Below, in pieces: positions 27,742-35,758 of a stretch of DNA of 64,000 bases; the first letter of the stretch is position 1; every line of letters starts with the position of its first letter. The notes beneath the pieces are model-generated. The model made no database searches, had not been told where the DNA came from, and saw only the letters and a program-made list of their open reading frames with translations. The stretch is from Candidatus Nanopelagicales bacterium. GTDB lineage: Bacteria; Actinomycetota; Actinomycetes; S36-B12; CAIYMF01. The stretch covers positions 1 through 64,000 of the forward strand of contig JAFIHG010000046.1 in the NCBI GenBank assembly GCA_017848795.1, in the 5' to 3' direction. The position numbers and the translations under genes are program-made.

Positions 27742-28878
27742 GTGACCGTCTCGCTGGAACAAGTAGATGCCGCGCTCGCGACCGTGCAGGACCCGGAGAT
27801 CCATCGCCCCATCACCGAGCTCGGCATGGTCAAATCCCGCTCGGTCGAGCCCGACGGTGTCGTCCGGGTCGCGGTGTACCTCACGATCTCGGGCTGCCCG
27901 ATGCGCGACACCATCACCGACCGGGTGCGCAAGGCGGTCGGTGCGATCGCGGGCGTGAGCACCGTGCACGTCGAACTCGACGTGATGAGCGACGAGCAGC
28001 GCAAGGCGTTGCGGGCCTCGCTGGTCGGCCACGAGGAGCGAGACGTCCCCTTCAACCGGCCCGGCAGCACCACCCGCGTCTACGCGGTGGCGTCCGGGAA
28101 GGGCGGTGTCGGCAAGTCCTCGGTGACCGCCAACCTCGCGGTGGCGATGGCACGCGACGGGCTGCGCGTCGGGCTCGTCGACGCCGACGTCTACGGCCAC
28201 TCGATCCCCCGGATGCTGGGGGCCAGCGGCGTGCCCACGATGGTGGAGGGGATGATCATGCCGCCGGAGGCCCACGGCGTCGCGGTGATCTCCATGCTCC
28301 CCTTCAAGCCCGGCGGGGTGTCGCAGCCGGTCGCGTTCCGCGGACCGATGCTGCACCGGGCGCTGCAGCAGTTCCTCTCCGACGTGTGGTGGGGCGACCT
28401 GGACGTACTGCTGCTCGACCTTCCCCCGGGTACCGGCGACATCGCCATCTCGACCGCGCAGCTGCTGCCGAAGGCGGAGCTGCTCGTCGTCACGACCCCG
28501 CAGCCCGCCGCGGCCGAGGTCGCGATCCGTGCCGGGATGCTCGGCAAGCAGACCGGCCAGCGCGTCGCGGGCGTCGTGGAGAACATGTCGGCCGTACCGT
28601 GCCCGCACTGCGGGGAGCCGATGGACCTGTTCGGCTCGGGCGGCGGGACGCTCGTCGCGCAGACCTTGGCCGCCGAGCTCGGGTACGACGTCGAGGTCGT
28701 CTCGCGCATCCCGTTCGACGTACGGCTGCGCGAGGGCGGTGACACCGGCCAGCCGCTGACGCTGACGGCGCCGGACGCACCGGCCGCGATGGTGCTGAAC
28801 GAGCTCGCCGGACGCCTCAGCCACCGCCCGCGCGGGCTGGTCGGGATGTCGCTCGGCCTGAGCCCCGTCGGCCGCTAG
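27742..28878 (+). CDS. mrp: Iron-sulphur cluster carrier ATPase Mrp/ApbC
   Basis: The 378-residue protein carries an N-terminal MIP18/DUF59 domain (about 8-85, ISGCPMRD is its Cys motif). A P-loop ATPase domain follows from about 113 (GKGGVGKSSVTANLAVAMA). The C-terminal CxxC in VPCPHCGEPMDLFG can bind a bridging 4Fe-4S cluster in a dimer. Mrp loads clusters onto target enzymes. It starts at GTG 27742, 44 bp after DUF1003, on the same strand. In M. tuberculosis this is Rv1229c, again near DUF1003. Confidence 0.94.
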   Translation: MTVSLEQVDAALATVQDPEIHRPITELGMVKSRSVEPDGVVRVAVYLTISGCPMRDTITDRVRKAVGAIAGVSTVHVELDVMSDEQRKALRASLVGHEERDVPFNRPGSTTRVYAVASGKGGVGKSSVTANLAVAMARDGLRVGLVDADVYGHSIPRMLGASGVPTMVEGMIMPPEAHGVAVISMLPFKPGGVSQPVAFRGPMLHRALQQFLSDVWWGDLDVLLLDLPPGTGDIAISTAQLLPKAELLVVTTPQPAAAEVAIRAGMLGKQTGQRVAGVVENMSAVPCPHCGEPMDLFGSGGGTLVAQTLAAELGYDVEVVSRIPFDVRLREGGDTGQPLTLTAPDAPAAMVLNELAGRLSHRPRGLVGMSLGLSPVGR

Positions 28879-28941
28879 TCACGCAGGCGGGGAACTCACC
28901 GAGTACTGAGTCCGTGGGCGAATTACCCAGGGGCGTGAGGT

Positions 28942-29301
28942 TCAGGTGATGTCGTCGTAGTCGGCTGGAGCGCCCCGGGACGGGGGTGCCTTGGCCGCCT
29001 CCCGGGCCGAACCGCCGGCCTCCTGGAACGGGGCGGCGACGTCGCTCAGCAGCGAGGACGCCATCCGCCGCGGGTTCAGCTCCGCGAGCTCCGACATCGA
29101 CTGGCGCAGCTCACGGGTCAGCGCGGGGTCCAGATCGACCGCCGACATCAGGTCGTCGCGCGCGGTCGTCGCCTGTGCACGTACGACGCGGATCCACTGC
29201 GCCGCCTGCGCGATCATCCGCGGCAACCGTTCGGGTCCGAAGACCATCACGGCCACGATGCCGATGACGACGAACTCCATCCAGCCGATCCCGAACGCCA
29301 T
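28942..29301 (-). CDS. tatB: Sec-independent protein translocase subunit TatB
   Basis: TatB recruits twin-arginine substrates to the TatC receptor. The 119-residue protein shows the classical N-terminus GIGWMEFVVIGIVAVMVFGP, then the amphipathic helix ERLPRMIAQAAQWIRVVRAQA and a charged C-terminus. The glutamate near residue 9 (WMEF) and the FGP hinge are as in TatA/TatB. Its place downstream of htrA is as in mycobacteria (Rv1224). The gene lies convergent with mrp; the 63-bp gap has no obvious terminator. Confidence 0.92.
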   Translation of the reverse strand: MAFGIGWMEFVVIGIVAVMVFGPERLPRMIAQAAQWIRVVRAQATTARDDLMSAVDLDPALTRELRQSMSELAELNPRRMASSLLSDVAAPFQEAGGSAREAAKAPPSRGAPADYDDIT

Positions 29302-29351
29302 CGCACACCTCCGAAGCCCGGACCAGCATACGTCCGCGCCCGTCGCACGGC

Positions 29352-30911
29352 TCAGTCGCTGCGGTCGGAACCGAGCGTGAGCGTCACCTTCCGGGCGCCG
29401 TTCCCGCTACCGATCGTGAGCGTGATCTGGTCGCCCGGGTTGTTCGCCCGGATCGCCACCACCAGCTCCACGGCATTGTGCACGGTCGTCCCGTCCACGG
29501 CCGTGATGACGTCACCCGGACGGATCCCCGCGCCCGCGGCCGGGCCGCCCGTGGCCACCGTCGCGACCCGTGCGCCGACGCCGGTGTAGGTCTGGTCCAG
29601 CGTGACGCCGATCACCGGGTGGGTGGAGTGGCCGGTGGAGATCAGCTCCTCGGCGATGCGCTTGGCCTGGTTGATCGGGATCGCGAAGCCCAGCCCGATC
29701 GAACCGGACTGGCCGCCGCTGGAGCCGTCGCTGAGCGAGGCGATCGCCGAGTTGATCCCGATGACCTTGCCCTGGGCGTCGACGAGCGGGCCGCCGGAGT
29801 TGCCCGGGTTGATCGCCGCGTCGGTCTGGATGGCGTTGATGAACGAGCTCTCGCCGCTCCCGCCGGCCGTGACCGGCCGGTTGAGGGCGGAGATGATCCC
29901 GGAGGTCACGGTGCCCTGCAGCCCGAGCGGCGATCCGATGGCGATCGCGGTGTCGCCCACGGCGACGTCGTCGGAGTTGCCGAGTGTCGCTGCGGTGAGC
30001 CCGCCGCCGTCCACCTTGATCACGGCCAGGTCGTACGACGTGTCGCGGCCGACGATCGTCGCCGGGCGCACCGAGCCGTCGCTGAAGGTCACGTTGATCT
30101 TCCCGGCACCGCCCGCTGCAGCGGCGATCACGTGGTTGTTGGTCAGGATGTACCCGTCGGAGCGCAGCACCACCCCCGAGCCGGTGTCGCCACCGCTGCC
30201 TGTCACCACCGAGATCGAGACGACCGACGGGATGACCGTCTTGGCCACTCCCGCGACGGAGTCGTCCGGGCGCGTCGACAACGACGCGTTGCTCTGGGGC
30301 AGCGTCGTCCCGGGTTGCAGCAGCGCCGAACCGCCACTGCTGCGCGCGGCCACGAGGTACCCGCCCGCACCACCGACCAGACCGCCGAGCACCGCGGCGA
30401 TCACCGCCACGATCACGACGGCGGCCATGCCGGGTCCGCGACCGCTGCCCGCACCGCCACCGCCACCGGGTCCTCCGGGACCGGTGGGCGGGGGGGTCGG
30501 ACCTCCGGGTGCGGGTACAGGAGGCTGGTAGGGCGCCCAGGCCGGCGGCTCGATCGGGCGGGTCTCGGTCCAGTGCGGACCGTTCCCGGCCGGCGGTGTC
30601 CCGCCCGGGGAGGCGCCGGACGGGGCGGGGCCGAACGCCTCGAAGAGCGGGTGTTGGGACGGGGCGCTCGCGGGGCCGGGCTCGCGCTCGACGCCGGCCG
30701 GCGCCGCCTGGCCGGTCCCCGGCCGCGGTGCCCACGCCGAGTAGTCCGGTACCGGGTCGCCGGCGGGCGGCTGTCCCCCGGGGGAACCGGTGCCCCCGGT
30801 CGCATCCGGGCTGGCGGCCCAGGGCTCCGGACGCTCCGGCTCGGGCGACCCGTCCGGGCCGCCGTCGTCGCTCTCGAAAGGCGCGCCGGCGGGTCCGTGC
30901 TGGTCGGTCAT
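29352..30911 (-). CDS. htrA: Envelope serine protease HtrA (DegP-like) with PDZ domain
   Basis: The 519-residue membrane-anchored protease has a Pro/Gly-rich cytoplasmic half (residues 1-150) and a membrane helix at about 160-185 (MAAVVIVAVIAAVLGGLVGG). The trypsin-like domain has His in YILTNNHVIAA, Asp in SYDLAVIKV and Ser in INPGNSGGPLVD. One PDZ domain is at about 415-500. It degrades misfolded envelope proteins. It lies 95 bp downstream of the RseB-like gene and 50 bp upstream of tatB, in the sigE cluster (compare Rv1223). Confidence 0.93.
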   Translation of the reverse strand: MTDQHGPAGAPFESDDGGPDGSPEPERPEPWAASPDATGGTGSPGGQPPAGDPVPDYSAWAPRPGTGQAAPAGVEREPGPASAPSQHPLFEAFGPAPSGASPGGTPPAGNGPHWTETRPIEPPAWAPYQPPVPAPGGPTPPPTGPGGPGGGGGAGSGRGPGMAAVVIVAVIAAVLGGLVGGAGGYLVAARSSGGSALLQPGTTLPQSNASLSTRPDDSVAGVAKTVIPSVVSISVVTGSGGDTGSGVVLRSDGYILTNNHVIAAAAGGAGKINVTFSDGSVRPATIVGRDTSYDLAVIKVDGGGLTAATLGNSDDVAVGDTAIAIGSPLGLQGTVTSGIISALNRPVTAGGSGESSFINAIQTDAAINPGNSGGPLVDAQGKVIGINSAIASLSDGSSGGQSGSIGLGFAIPINQAKRIAEELISTGHSTHPVIGVTLDQTYTGVGARVATVATGGPAAGAGIRPGDVITAVDGTTVHNAVELVVAIRANNPGDQITLTIGSGNGARKVTLTLGSDRSD

Positions 30912-31006
30912 CGGAACGGCTCCATTCGGCGCTGTCGGTCAGGGCGGGTCGTGCGCGACGTGCTCGCGAGCCAGTAGACACCGTTCGGCTGTGAGCCGCA
31001 TGAGTG

Positions 31007-32224
31007 TCAGGTGAGACGGGCCCACGACTCGCGTACGGCCGTCACCAGCCGGTGCCACCCGCTCCGCACCGCCCCGGCCAGGGAGCCCGAGTCGGCGGCG
31101 CCGGTGTCCTGGATCGGGCGCAGCGCCGCGACGACCTGCTCGGTCCGGTCCAGCACCGCGGCACGCGGGGTCGCAGCCCCCACGAGGGTCAGGACGGATG
31201 TGCCGGACTGCCACACCCATTCCCCGGTGCCCACCGGGGAGACCGACCGGGACGGGCGGGTCATCCGCTCGTAGATCTCGACACCCGCGTAGGTGACCGG
31301 CGCGAAGCCCTGCGCGGTGAGCGCGGCCACGGCGTCCGCGCCGAGGTGGCCAGGCTGGTCGAACAGCGACATCTCGGCCAGTCCGTCCGAGTAGAGCAGG
31401 TGCACGACTCCGTGACCGGGTCCGGCCCGCAGGCCGTCGTCGTCGGTGCGGGCCTGCAGCAACGTCATCCCGTCGGGCAGCACCGGCTCGCAGCTGCACC
31501 CGGCGTCGCGCCACTCCTGCTGGGCGTGGGCGTCGAGCCGGTGCGACCAGGGGTCGGCCGCCATCGGGGGCAGGTGCAACATCCGGGTCGGGCCCACCCG
31601 CAGGACCGCGAACCACGTGGAGATCGTCGTGGCGCCGGATCGCGCGAGCAGGTCGCGCCGCAGCAGCAGCCCGGTCGCGCGGTCGACCCAGAACCGGGCC
31701 GCGAGCGTGCCGTCGGCACGCCGCGCGTCCACGGCCTCGGCCGGCCGCGCAGCGATGTCCTGGTCGTACGCCGTGGCGCGCAGCACCTGGTAGTTGTCGG
31801 CCAGCAGGCCGAGGACGGCCGTCGCGTCCGCCAGCGAGGTGCTGCGGCCCTGCCCCGCCAGTACGAGCGCACCACCCTCCCCCGCCACCACCGTGCCGAG
31901 CCCCGGGATCGCGGTGACCCGCGTCTCGGTGAGCGGGCGCAGCGCCGTGGTACGGGTGACCAGCCGTCCCTCGTACGCCAGCGCCTGCGCGGCGTCGCCT
32001 GCCCGCACGAGCAGGGCGACCGCGCGGGGATCGTCCGGTGTCTGCGCGCGCCGCTGGGCGGCCGCGGCGAGGGTGTCGGCGGTCCGCATCGTCGGCGCGG
32101 TGGCGGCCTCCACCGGCGCGGTGTAGCCGAGCAGCGCGAGCAGCAGCAGACCCGAGCCGCCTGCGGCGGCGAGGGCGAGCACGGTGATGAGGGTCGCCGT
32201 GAGCGCCGGCGGCCGCGCGCTCAC
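31007..32224 (-). CDS. RseB/MucB-like sigma-E regulatory protein
   Basis: The 405-residue protein starts with a membrane helix (ITVLALAAAGGSGLLLLALL, about 14-33). A region then follows that fits the MucB/RseB N-terminal domain (AGDAAQALAYEGRLV, about 70-85), and the C-terminal part contains LYSDGLAEMSLFDQPGH, matching the SDGLA-SF motif of RseB. In proteobacteria RseB guards the anti-sigma factor from proteolysis. The GTG start at 32224 overlaps the rseA-like stop (GTGA). I do not remember an equivalent in the M. tuberculosis sigE locus. The call is good for the C-terminal motif but unproven overall. Confidence 0.75.
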   Translation of the reverse strand: MSARPPALTATLITVLALAAAGGSGLLLLALLGYTAPVEAATAPTMRTADTLAAAAQRRAQTPDDPRAVALLVRAGDAAQALAYEGRLVTRTTALRPLTETRVTAIPGLGTVVAGEGGALVLAGQGRSTSLADATAVLGLLADNYQVLRATAYDQDIAARPAEAVDARRADGTLAARFWVDRATGLLLRRDLLARSGATTISTWFAVLRVGPTRMLHLPPMAADPWSHRLDAHAQQEWRDAGCSCEPVLPDGMTLLQARTDDDGLRAGPGHGVVHLLYSDGLAEMSLFDQPGHLGADAVAALTAQGFAPVTYAGVEIYERMTRPSRSVSPVGTGEWVWQSGTSVLTLVGAATPRAAVLDRTEQVVAALRPIQDTGAADSGSLAGAVRSGWHRLVTAVRESWARLT

Positions 32225-32775
32225 GGCGCCGGGTGACGCGGTGCCCGTACGACGGTCTGCTGGGTCCGGACGGGAGAGCCGTACGACACCTGCGTCACAC
32301 CCGACCCCGGCGCGACCAGCGGCATCCGGTCGGTGCTCGCGACGTGCTCGACGGTGTAGCGGTCCACCGGCGGCACGACCTGCGGGACCGGTGTCACGGT
32401 GTTCACCGCGCCCGTGCCGACACCGGCCCAGGCGAGGGCGACGACGACAGCGGCAGCACCACCGGCCACGGCGGCGGCGCTCTTGGTCAGCCCGTGGCGG
32501 TGGCGGACGGCGCCGGGCCCGTCCGCGGGCAGCTCCGGCGCGCCGCGATAGACCGGCAGCGGTGCGGTCACCGGTAGCAGCGCGAGCCGGCCGACGAGGT
32601 CGGCGTCCGCGCTCGGCGCGGCGGCGCCCGCCAGCATCGCCCGCACCGAGCGCAAGGAGGTCAGTTCGGCCCGGCAGCGGTCGCAGCGCACGGCGTGCGC
32701 CAGCACGAGCTCGGTGGTCTGGTCCGAGAGGCGCCCGTCGACGAGGTCGGCGAGCCGGTCGCCCAGACAGCTCAC
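32221..32775 (-). CDS. rseA: Zinc-binding anti-sigma factor (RseA-like)
   Basis: A 184-residue anti-sigma factor. The cytosolic N-terminus carries the ZAS motif HxxxCxxC in [14 protein letters not shown] (about residues 25-36). A membrane helix lies at about 99-117 ([20 protein letters not shown]), followed by an extracytoplasmic tail rich in V and P. It starts at GTG 32775, overlapping the sigE stop. It should hold SigE inactive until stress signals trigger release; the redox-sensitive zinc motif suggests a response to thiol stress as well. It is longer than mycobacterial RseA. Confidence 0.88.
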   Translation of the reverse strand: MSCLGDRLADLVDGRLSDQTTELVLAHAVRCDRCRAELTSLRSVRAMLAGAAAPSADADLVGRLALLPVTAPLPVYRGAPELPADGPGAVRHRHGLTKSAAAVAGGAAAVVVALAWAGVGTGAVNTVTPVPQVVPPVDRYTVEHVASTDRMPLVAPGSGVTQVSYGSPVRTQQTVVRAPRHPAP

Positions 32776-33422
32776 GGACGCTCCCCGGACATCGCCAAGG
32801 ATGTGGGAAGGCGCGTCGCGGTCCCGGTCCGCGGGGCGCGGTGCGCGAGCGCCTCGCGCAGCTGGGCACGACCGCGGTGGATACGGCTGCGGACGGTGCC
32901 CAGCTTCACGTCGAGGACGTCGGCGATCTCTTCGTACGAGAGCCCCTCGACGTCGCACAGGACGACGGCGGCGCGGAAGTCGGCGGGCAGCTCGTCGAGC
33001 GCCGCCTGGATGTCGGCGTCGTAGTTCGCGTCGTCGAAGACCTGCGCCGGGCCGGGTTCGCGACCCGCGAGCCGGTCACCGGCGTCGTCGGGCAGCGCGT
33101 CGAACCGGATCCGTGCCTTGCGACGTACTCCGTCGAGGAACAGGTTGGTCGTGATGCGGTGCAACCAGCCCTCGAACGTGCCGGGCGTGTACTGCGACAG
33201 CGAGCGGAACACCCGTACGAAGACCTCCTGGGTGAGGTCCTCGGCATCGTGCCGGTTGCCGGTCAGCCGGTAGGCGAGCCGGAACACCCGGTCGCCGTGG
33301 TCACGGACGACGTCCTCCCAGGCCGGGGCGGCGTACGGCGCGGGGGGTGCGAGGTCGGCGGGGGGGCCCGAGGGAGGTGGCAACGCGGCAGCAGGCACCG
33401 GCGCCGGTCGGCTGCTGCTCAT
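32772..33422 (-). CDS. sigE: ECF RNA polymerase sigma factor SigE
   Basis: The 216-residue ECF sigma factor has region 2 ([32 protein letters not shown], roughly 45-75) and region 4 ([44 protein letters not shown], roughly 150-195). ATG 33422 has GGAG at a good distance; ATG 33443 upstream is also possible, as in mycobacteria where SigE has several starts. It directs envelope-stress transcription and is co-encoded with its inhibitor. A GGGAAC-N17-CGTC promoter lies about 70-100 bases upstream, consistent with autoregulation. Confidence 0.93.
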   Translation of the reverse strand: MSSSRPAPVPAAALPPPSGPPADLAPPAPYAAPAWEDVVRDHGDRVFRLAYRLTGNRHDAEDLTQEVFVRVFRSLSQYTPGTFEGWLHRITTNLFLDGVRRKARIRFDALPDDAGDRLAGREPGPAQVFDDANYDADIQAALDELPADFRAAVVLCDVEGLSYEEIADVLDVKLGTVRSRIHRGRAQLREALAHRAPRTGTATRLPTSLAMSGERP

Positions 33423-33520
33423 CTCGTGCTCCGTTCGGTCCATCGCCGTCCAATGGTGCCTCGCGTACCGCGCCCGGGCCAAACCGCCGATCGGCCGTTC
33501 CGGTCGCGTCAGAACCCACA

Positions 33521-33547
33521 GACGAAGGGGAGGGGGGTGCGGTTCCC
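33521..33547 (-). promoter_or_regulatory. Candidate SigE-type autoregulatory promoter
   Basis: Read on the minus strand, GGGAAC is followed 17 bases later by CGTC. This resembles the ECF consensus of GGAAC about 16-17 bases from CGTT or CGTC. It lies about 80 bases before the sigE translation start, in the 229-bp gap facing the methyltransferase gene. The remaining gap shows nothing else recognisable on the plus strand except the ribosome-binding site of the methyltransferase. Confidence 0.4.
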
Positions 33548-33651
33548 GCTAGCCTTCGACACGTGAGCACGCGAGGAGTGAGCCGCCCCCGACCAGACGA
33601 CGAGCCGGCACGCAGGGCGGCGAGCCCCGCAGGGTGCGAACCGGAGGACAC

Positions 33652-34311
33652 GTGAGCACGGCGAGCGAACCGGACCCCGCAGCGCGCGGCAGAGCGAGCC
33701 GGCAGTACGCCGAGGACTTCGTGGCCGAGGACGACGTGCTGCGCGACGCGCGGGCGCGCAGCGCGCAGCTGGGCTGCGCACCGGTGGGTCCCGGCACCGG
33801 CGCGGCGCTGCGGACGATCGCGGCGGCGATCGGTGCCCGCGCCGTCGTGGAGATCGGGACGTGCGCGGGGGTGTCCGGGCTGTGGCTGCTGCGCGGCATG
33901 CGGCCGGACGGGGTGCTGACCAGCGTCGACATCGAGGCCGAGCACCAGCGGCACGCGCGCGAGGTGTTCGCGGCGGCCGGGGTGGCGCCGTCGCGGGTGC
34001 GGCTGATCACCGGGCGGGCGCTGGACGTGCTGCCGCGGCTGACCGACGGCGCGTACGACCTCGTGCTCATCGATGCGGCCAAGACGGAGTACGGCGCTTA
34101 CCTGGAGCAGGCGCTGCGGCTGCTGCGGCCGGGCGGGGTCGTCGCGGTGGACAACTCGCTGTGGCACGACCGCGTCGCGGACCCGGCGCAGCGCGACCCG
34201 GACACGCTCGCCATCCGGGCGCTGCTGCAGGCCGTCGCATCCGACGAGCGGCTGGTGCCGGCGCTGTTGCCCGTGGGTGACGGGCTGCTCGTCGCGGTCC
34301 GCCAGGACTGA
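33652..34311 (+). CDS. SAM-dependent O-methyltransferase (Rv1220c-like)
   Basis: The 219-residue class-I methyltransferase carries the SAM motif ARAVVEIGTCAGVSGLWLLRG at about 62-80. Motif II-like acidic residues are in GVLTSVDIEAEHQRHAREVF, and the catalytic-region acidic stretch YDLVLIDAAKTEYGAYLEQ follows. It matches the catechol/caffeoyl-CoA O-methyltransferase-like family next to sigE in mycobacteria (Rv1220c). The GTG start is 4 bases after CCGGAGG. The substrate is unknown; the conserved position beside an envelope-stress sigma factor is notable. Confidence 0.9.
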   Translation: MSTASEPDPAARGRASRQYAEDFVAEDDVLRDARARSAQLGCAPVGPGTGAALRTIAAAIGARAVVEIGTCAGVSGLWLLRGMRPDGVLTSVDIEAEHQRHAREVFAAAGVAPSRVRLITGRALDVLPRLTDGAYDLVLIDAAKTEYGAYLEQALRLLRPGGVVAVDNSLWHDRVADPAQRDPDTLAIRALLQAVASDERLVPALLPVGDGLLVAVRQD

Positions 34312-34321
34312 CCGGGACGTA

Positions 34322-34357
34322 CGAAGGCCCCCGCACCTCGCGGTGCAGGGGCCTTCG
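34322..34357. terminator. Bidirectional terminator between methyltransferase and DUF3117 genes
   Basis: A strong stem forms between CGAAGGCCCC and GGGGCCTTCG, continued by GCACC/GGTGC with one internal C-A mismatch and a TCGC loop. It starts 10 bases after the methyltransferase stop and precedes the convergent DUF3117 stop by about 43 bases. No long U-run follows, typical for this window. Confidence 0.7.
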
Positions 34358-34399
34358 CGCGTTCGTGCCGGGCCGGTCGGCCCGGGTGCGGCGCCGGTG

Positions 34400-34567
34400 T
34401 CAGCCGGCGACGTCGGTGAGCTGGGAGCCGAGGTCTTTGGCCTCGTCGGGTGTCAGCTCGACGACGAGGCGGCCGCCGCCCTCGAGCGGGACCCGCATGA
34501 CGATGCCGCGCCCTTCCTTGGTGACCTCGAGCGGGCCGTCGCCCGTCCGCGGCTTCATGGCGGCCAT
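34400..34567 (-). CDS. DUF3117 small protein (Rv1211-like)
   Basis: This 55-residue protein, too short for a standard length cut-off, reads MAAMKPRTGDGPLEVTKEG and continues to a stop after LTDVAG. It matches the DUF3117 family (Rv1211 by memory) over its whole length, with the conserved GRGIVMRVPLEGGGRLVVEL core. AAGGGG lies 7 bases before the ATG. Its high conservation in actinobacteria suggests a core role, but none is known. In mycobacteria Rv1211 lies between glgA and tagA, matching the tagA neighbour here. Confidence 0.93.
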   Translation of the reverse strand: MAAMKPRTGDGPLEVTKEGRGIVMRVPLEGGGRLVVELTPDEAKDLGSQLTDVAG

Positions 34568-34689
34568 ACCGAACCCCTTTTCCTCGCTCTCACGCGCCCG
34601 ATCGGGTAGGCGTGCGACACATCGTTGCGTTGCCGGGCTCCATTATCGCTGATCTCCCTCCCGGCGCGCGCACGCCCGGCCCCTGGCAC

Positions 34690-35283
34690 TCACCGGACGG
34701 CGCAGCATCCGGTGAGGTGATCGTCGACCACGCCCAGCGCCTGCATCGCCGCGTAGGCCGTGGTGGGACCGACGAACACCATGCCGATGTCCTTGAGGCG
34801 GCGCGCGAGGGTGGCCGACTCCGGCGTGCGGGCGGGTACGTCGGCCGGCGTGCGGGGCCGTGGGTGACAGGTGGGCGCGACCGACCACAGCAGCCGCGTC
34901 AGCGCACCGCGGCCCTCGTCGCGGGTGAGCCGTACGACGGCCGCGGCGTTGGTCACCGCGGCGTGGATCTTGGCGCGGTTGCGGACGATTCCGGTGTCGG
35001 CCAGGAGCCGCGCCACGTCGTCCGGTCCGTACGCCGCGACCCGCTCGGGCTCGAACCCGTCGAACGCGGTGCGGAAGTTCTCCCGCTTGCGCAGGATCGT
35101 GAGCCAGGACAGTCCGGACTGGAACGCCTCGAGTGTCAGCTTCTCGTAGATCGCCCGGTCGTCGCGGACCGGCCGTCCCCACTCCTCGTCGTGATAGCGG
35201 CGGTACTCCTCGGGTTCGGCGCCCCACCAGCACCGCGACGTGCCGTCGGACGCCCGTACCAGCCCGGGACGGTCGCTCGTCAC
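34690..35283 (-). CDS. tagA: DNA-3-methyladenine glycosylase I
   Basis: TagA removes 3-methyladenine from alkylated DNA. The 197-residue protein has the zinc-ligand Cys and His in SRCWWGAEPEEYRRYHDEEWG, the HhH core LEAFQSGLSWLTILRKRENF, and the C-terminal His and Cys in DDHLTGCCAVR. The GTG at 35283 is 10 bases from the stop of the upstream DivIVA-domain gene, so both are likely co-transcribed. This order equals Rv1210-Rv1209 in M. tuberculosis. Confidence 0.93.
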   Translation of the reverse strand: MTSDRPGLVRASDGTSRCWWGAEPEEYRRYHDEEWGRPVRDDRAIYEKLTLEAFQSGLSWLTILRKRENFRTAFDGFEPERVAAYGPDDVARLLADTGIVRNRAKIHAAVTNAAAVVRLTRDEGRGALTRLLWSVAPTCHPRPRTPADVPARTPESATLARRLKDIGMVFVGPTTAYAAMQALGVVDDHLTGCCAVR

Positions 35284-35293
35284 GCCGGGCGGG

Positions 35294-35653
35294 TCATTCG
35301 AGTTGCTCGCCGAGACCCGGCAGCGGCGGCTGCTCGGCGGTGTCGACCTCGGCGTAGGGGTCGAAGCCGACGGCCTCGAACTGCCGCTGCAGGAACTGGA
35401 TGTGTGCGTCCCGCTCGGCGAGGTCCGCCGCTGCGCGGTCGAGCACCTCGTCGACCTCGTCCATGCGGTAGCCGCGGGCGCCGACGGCGAAGCGCACCTG
35501 TTCGAGGTCGGCCCGGGCCAGCGGCCCGGCCGGCGGCAGGTTCAGCGGTGCCCGGTCCGGGGCGACGGACCGCAGCTCGCCGAGCCGGCCCACCGCGAGC
35601 AGCGCCACGGCGAGGATGACGGCGAGTGCGACGAGAGTGAACGCGATGGGCAC
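35294..35653 (-). CDS. DivIVA-domain membrane protein (Rv1209-like)
   Basis: The 119-residue protein has an N-terminal membrane helix (VPIAFTLVALAVILAVALLA, residues 1-20) and a DivIVA-type segment (EQVRFAVGARGYRMDEVDEVLDRAAADLAER, about 52-82). A coiled-coil-like end follows (DAHIQFLQRQFEAV). GTG 35653 is chosen: AGGAGG lies 5-6 bases upstream and the helix then begins at once. The motif RGYRMDEVDEVLDR recruits such proteins to curved membrane or growth sites in Gram-positives. It probably takes part in polar growth or division. Confidence 0.85.
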   Translation of the reverse strand: MPIAFTLVALAVILAVALLAVGRLGELRSVAPDRAPLNLPPAGPLARADLEQVRFAVGARGYRMDEVDEVLDRAAADLAERDAHIQFLQRQFEAVGFDPYAEVDTAEQPPLPGLGEQLE

Positions 35654-35758
35654 GCGTCCTCCTCTCGCGACCGGGTCGCCCGAGCCTGCAGGGGCGAGCA
35701 TGCCACGCTGGGCCCACCGGTCGCGGGGCCGGTCGGGCGACGCGCGAGGGGAGCTGCG

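Noticed and set aside
20169-30911. The two PDZ serine proteases as a recent duplication
   Set aside because: They share only the family triad and PDZ plan; linkers, membrane helices and contexts differ, so an old divergence is more likely.
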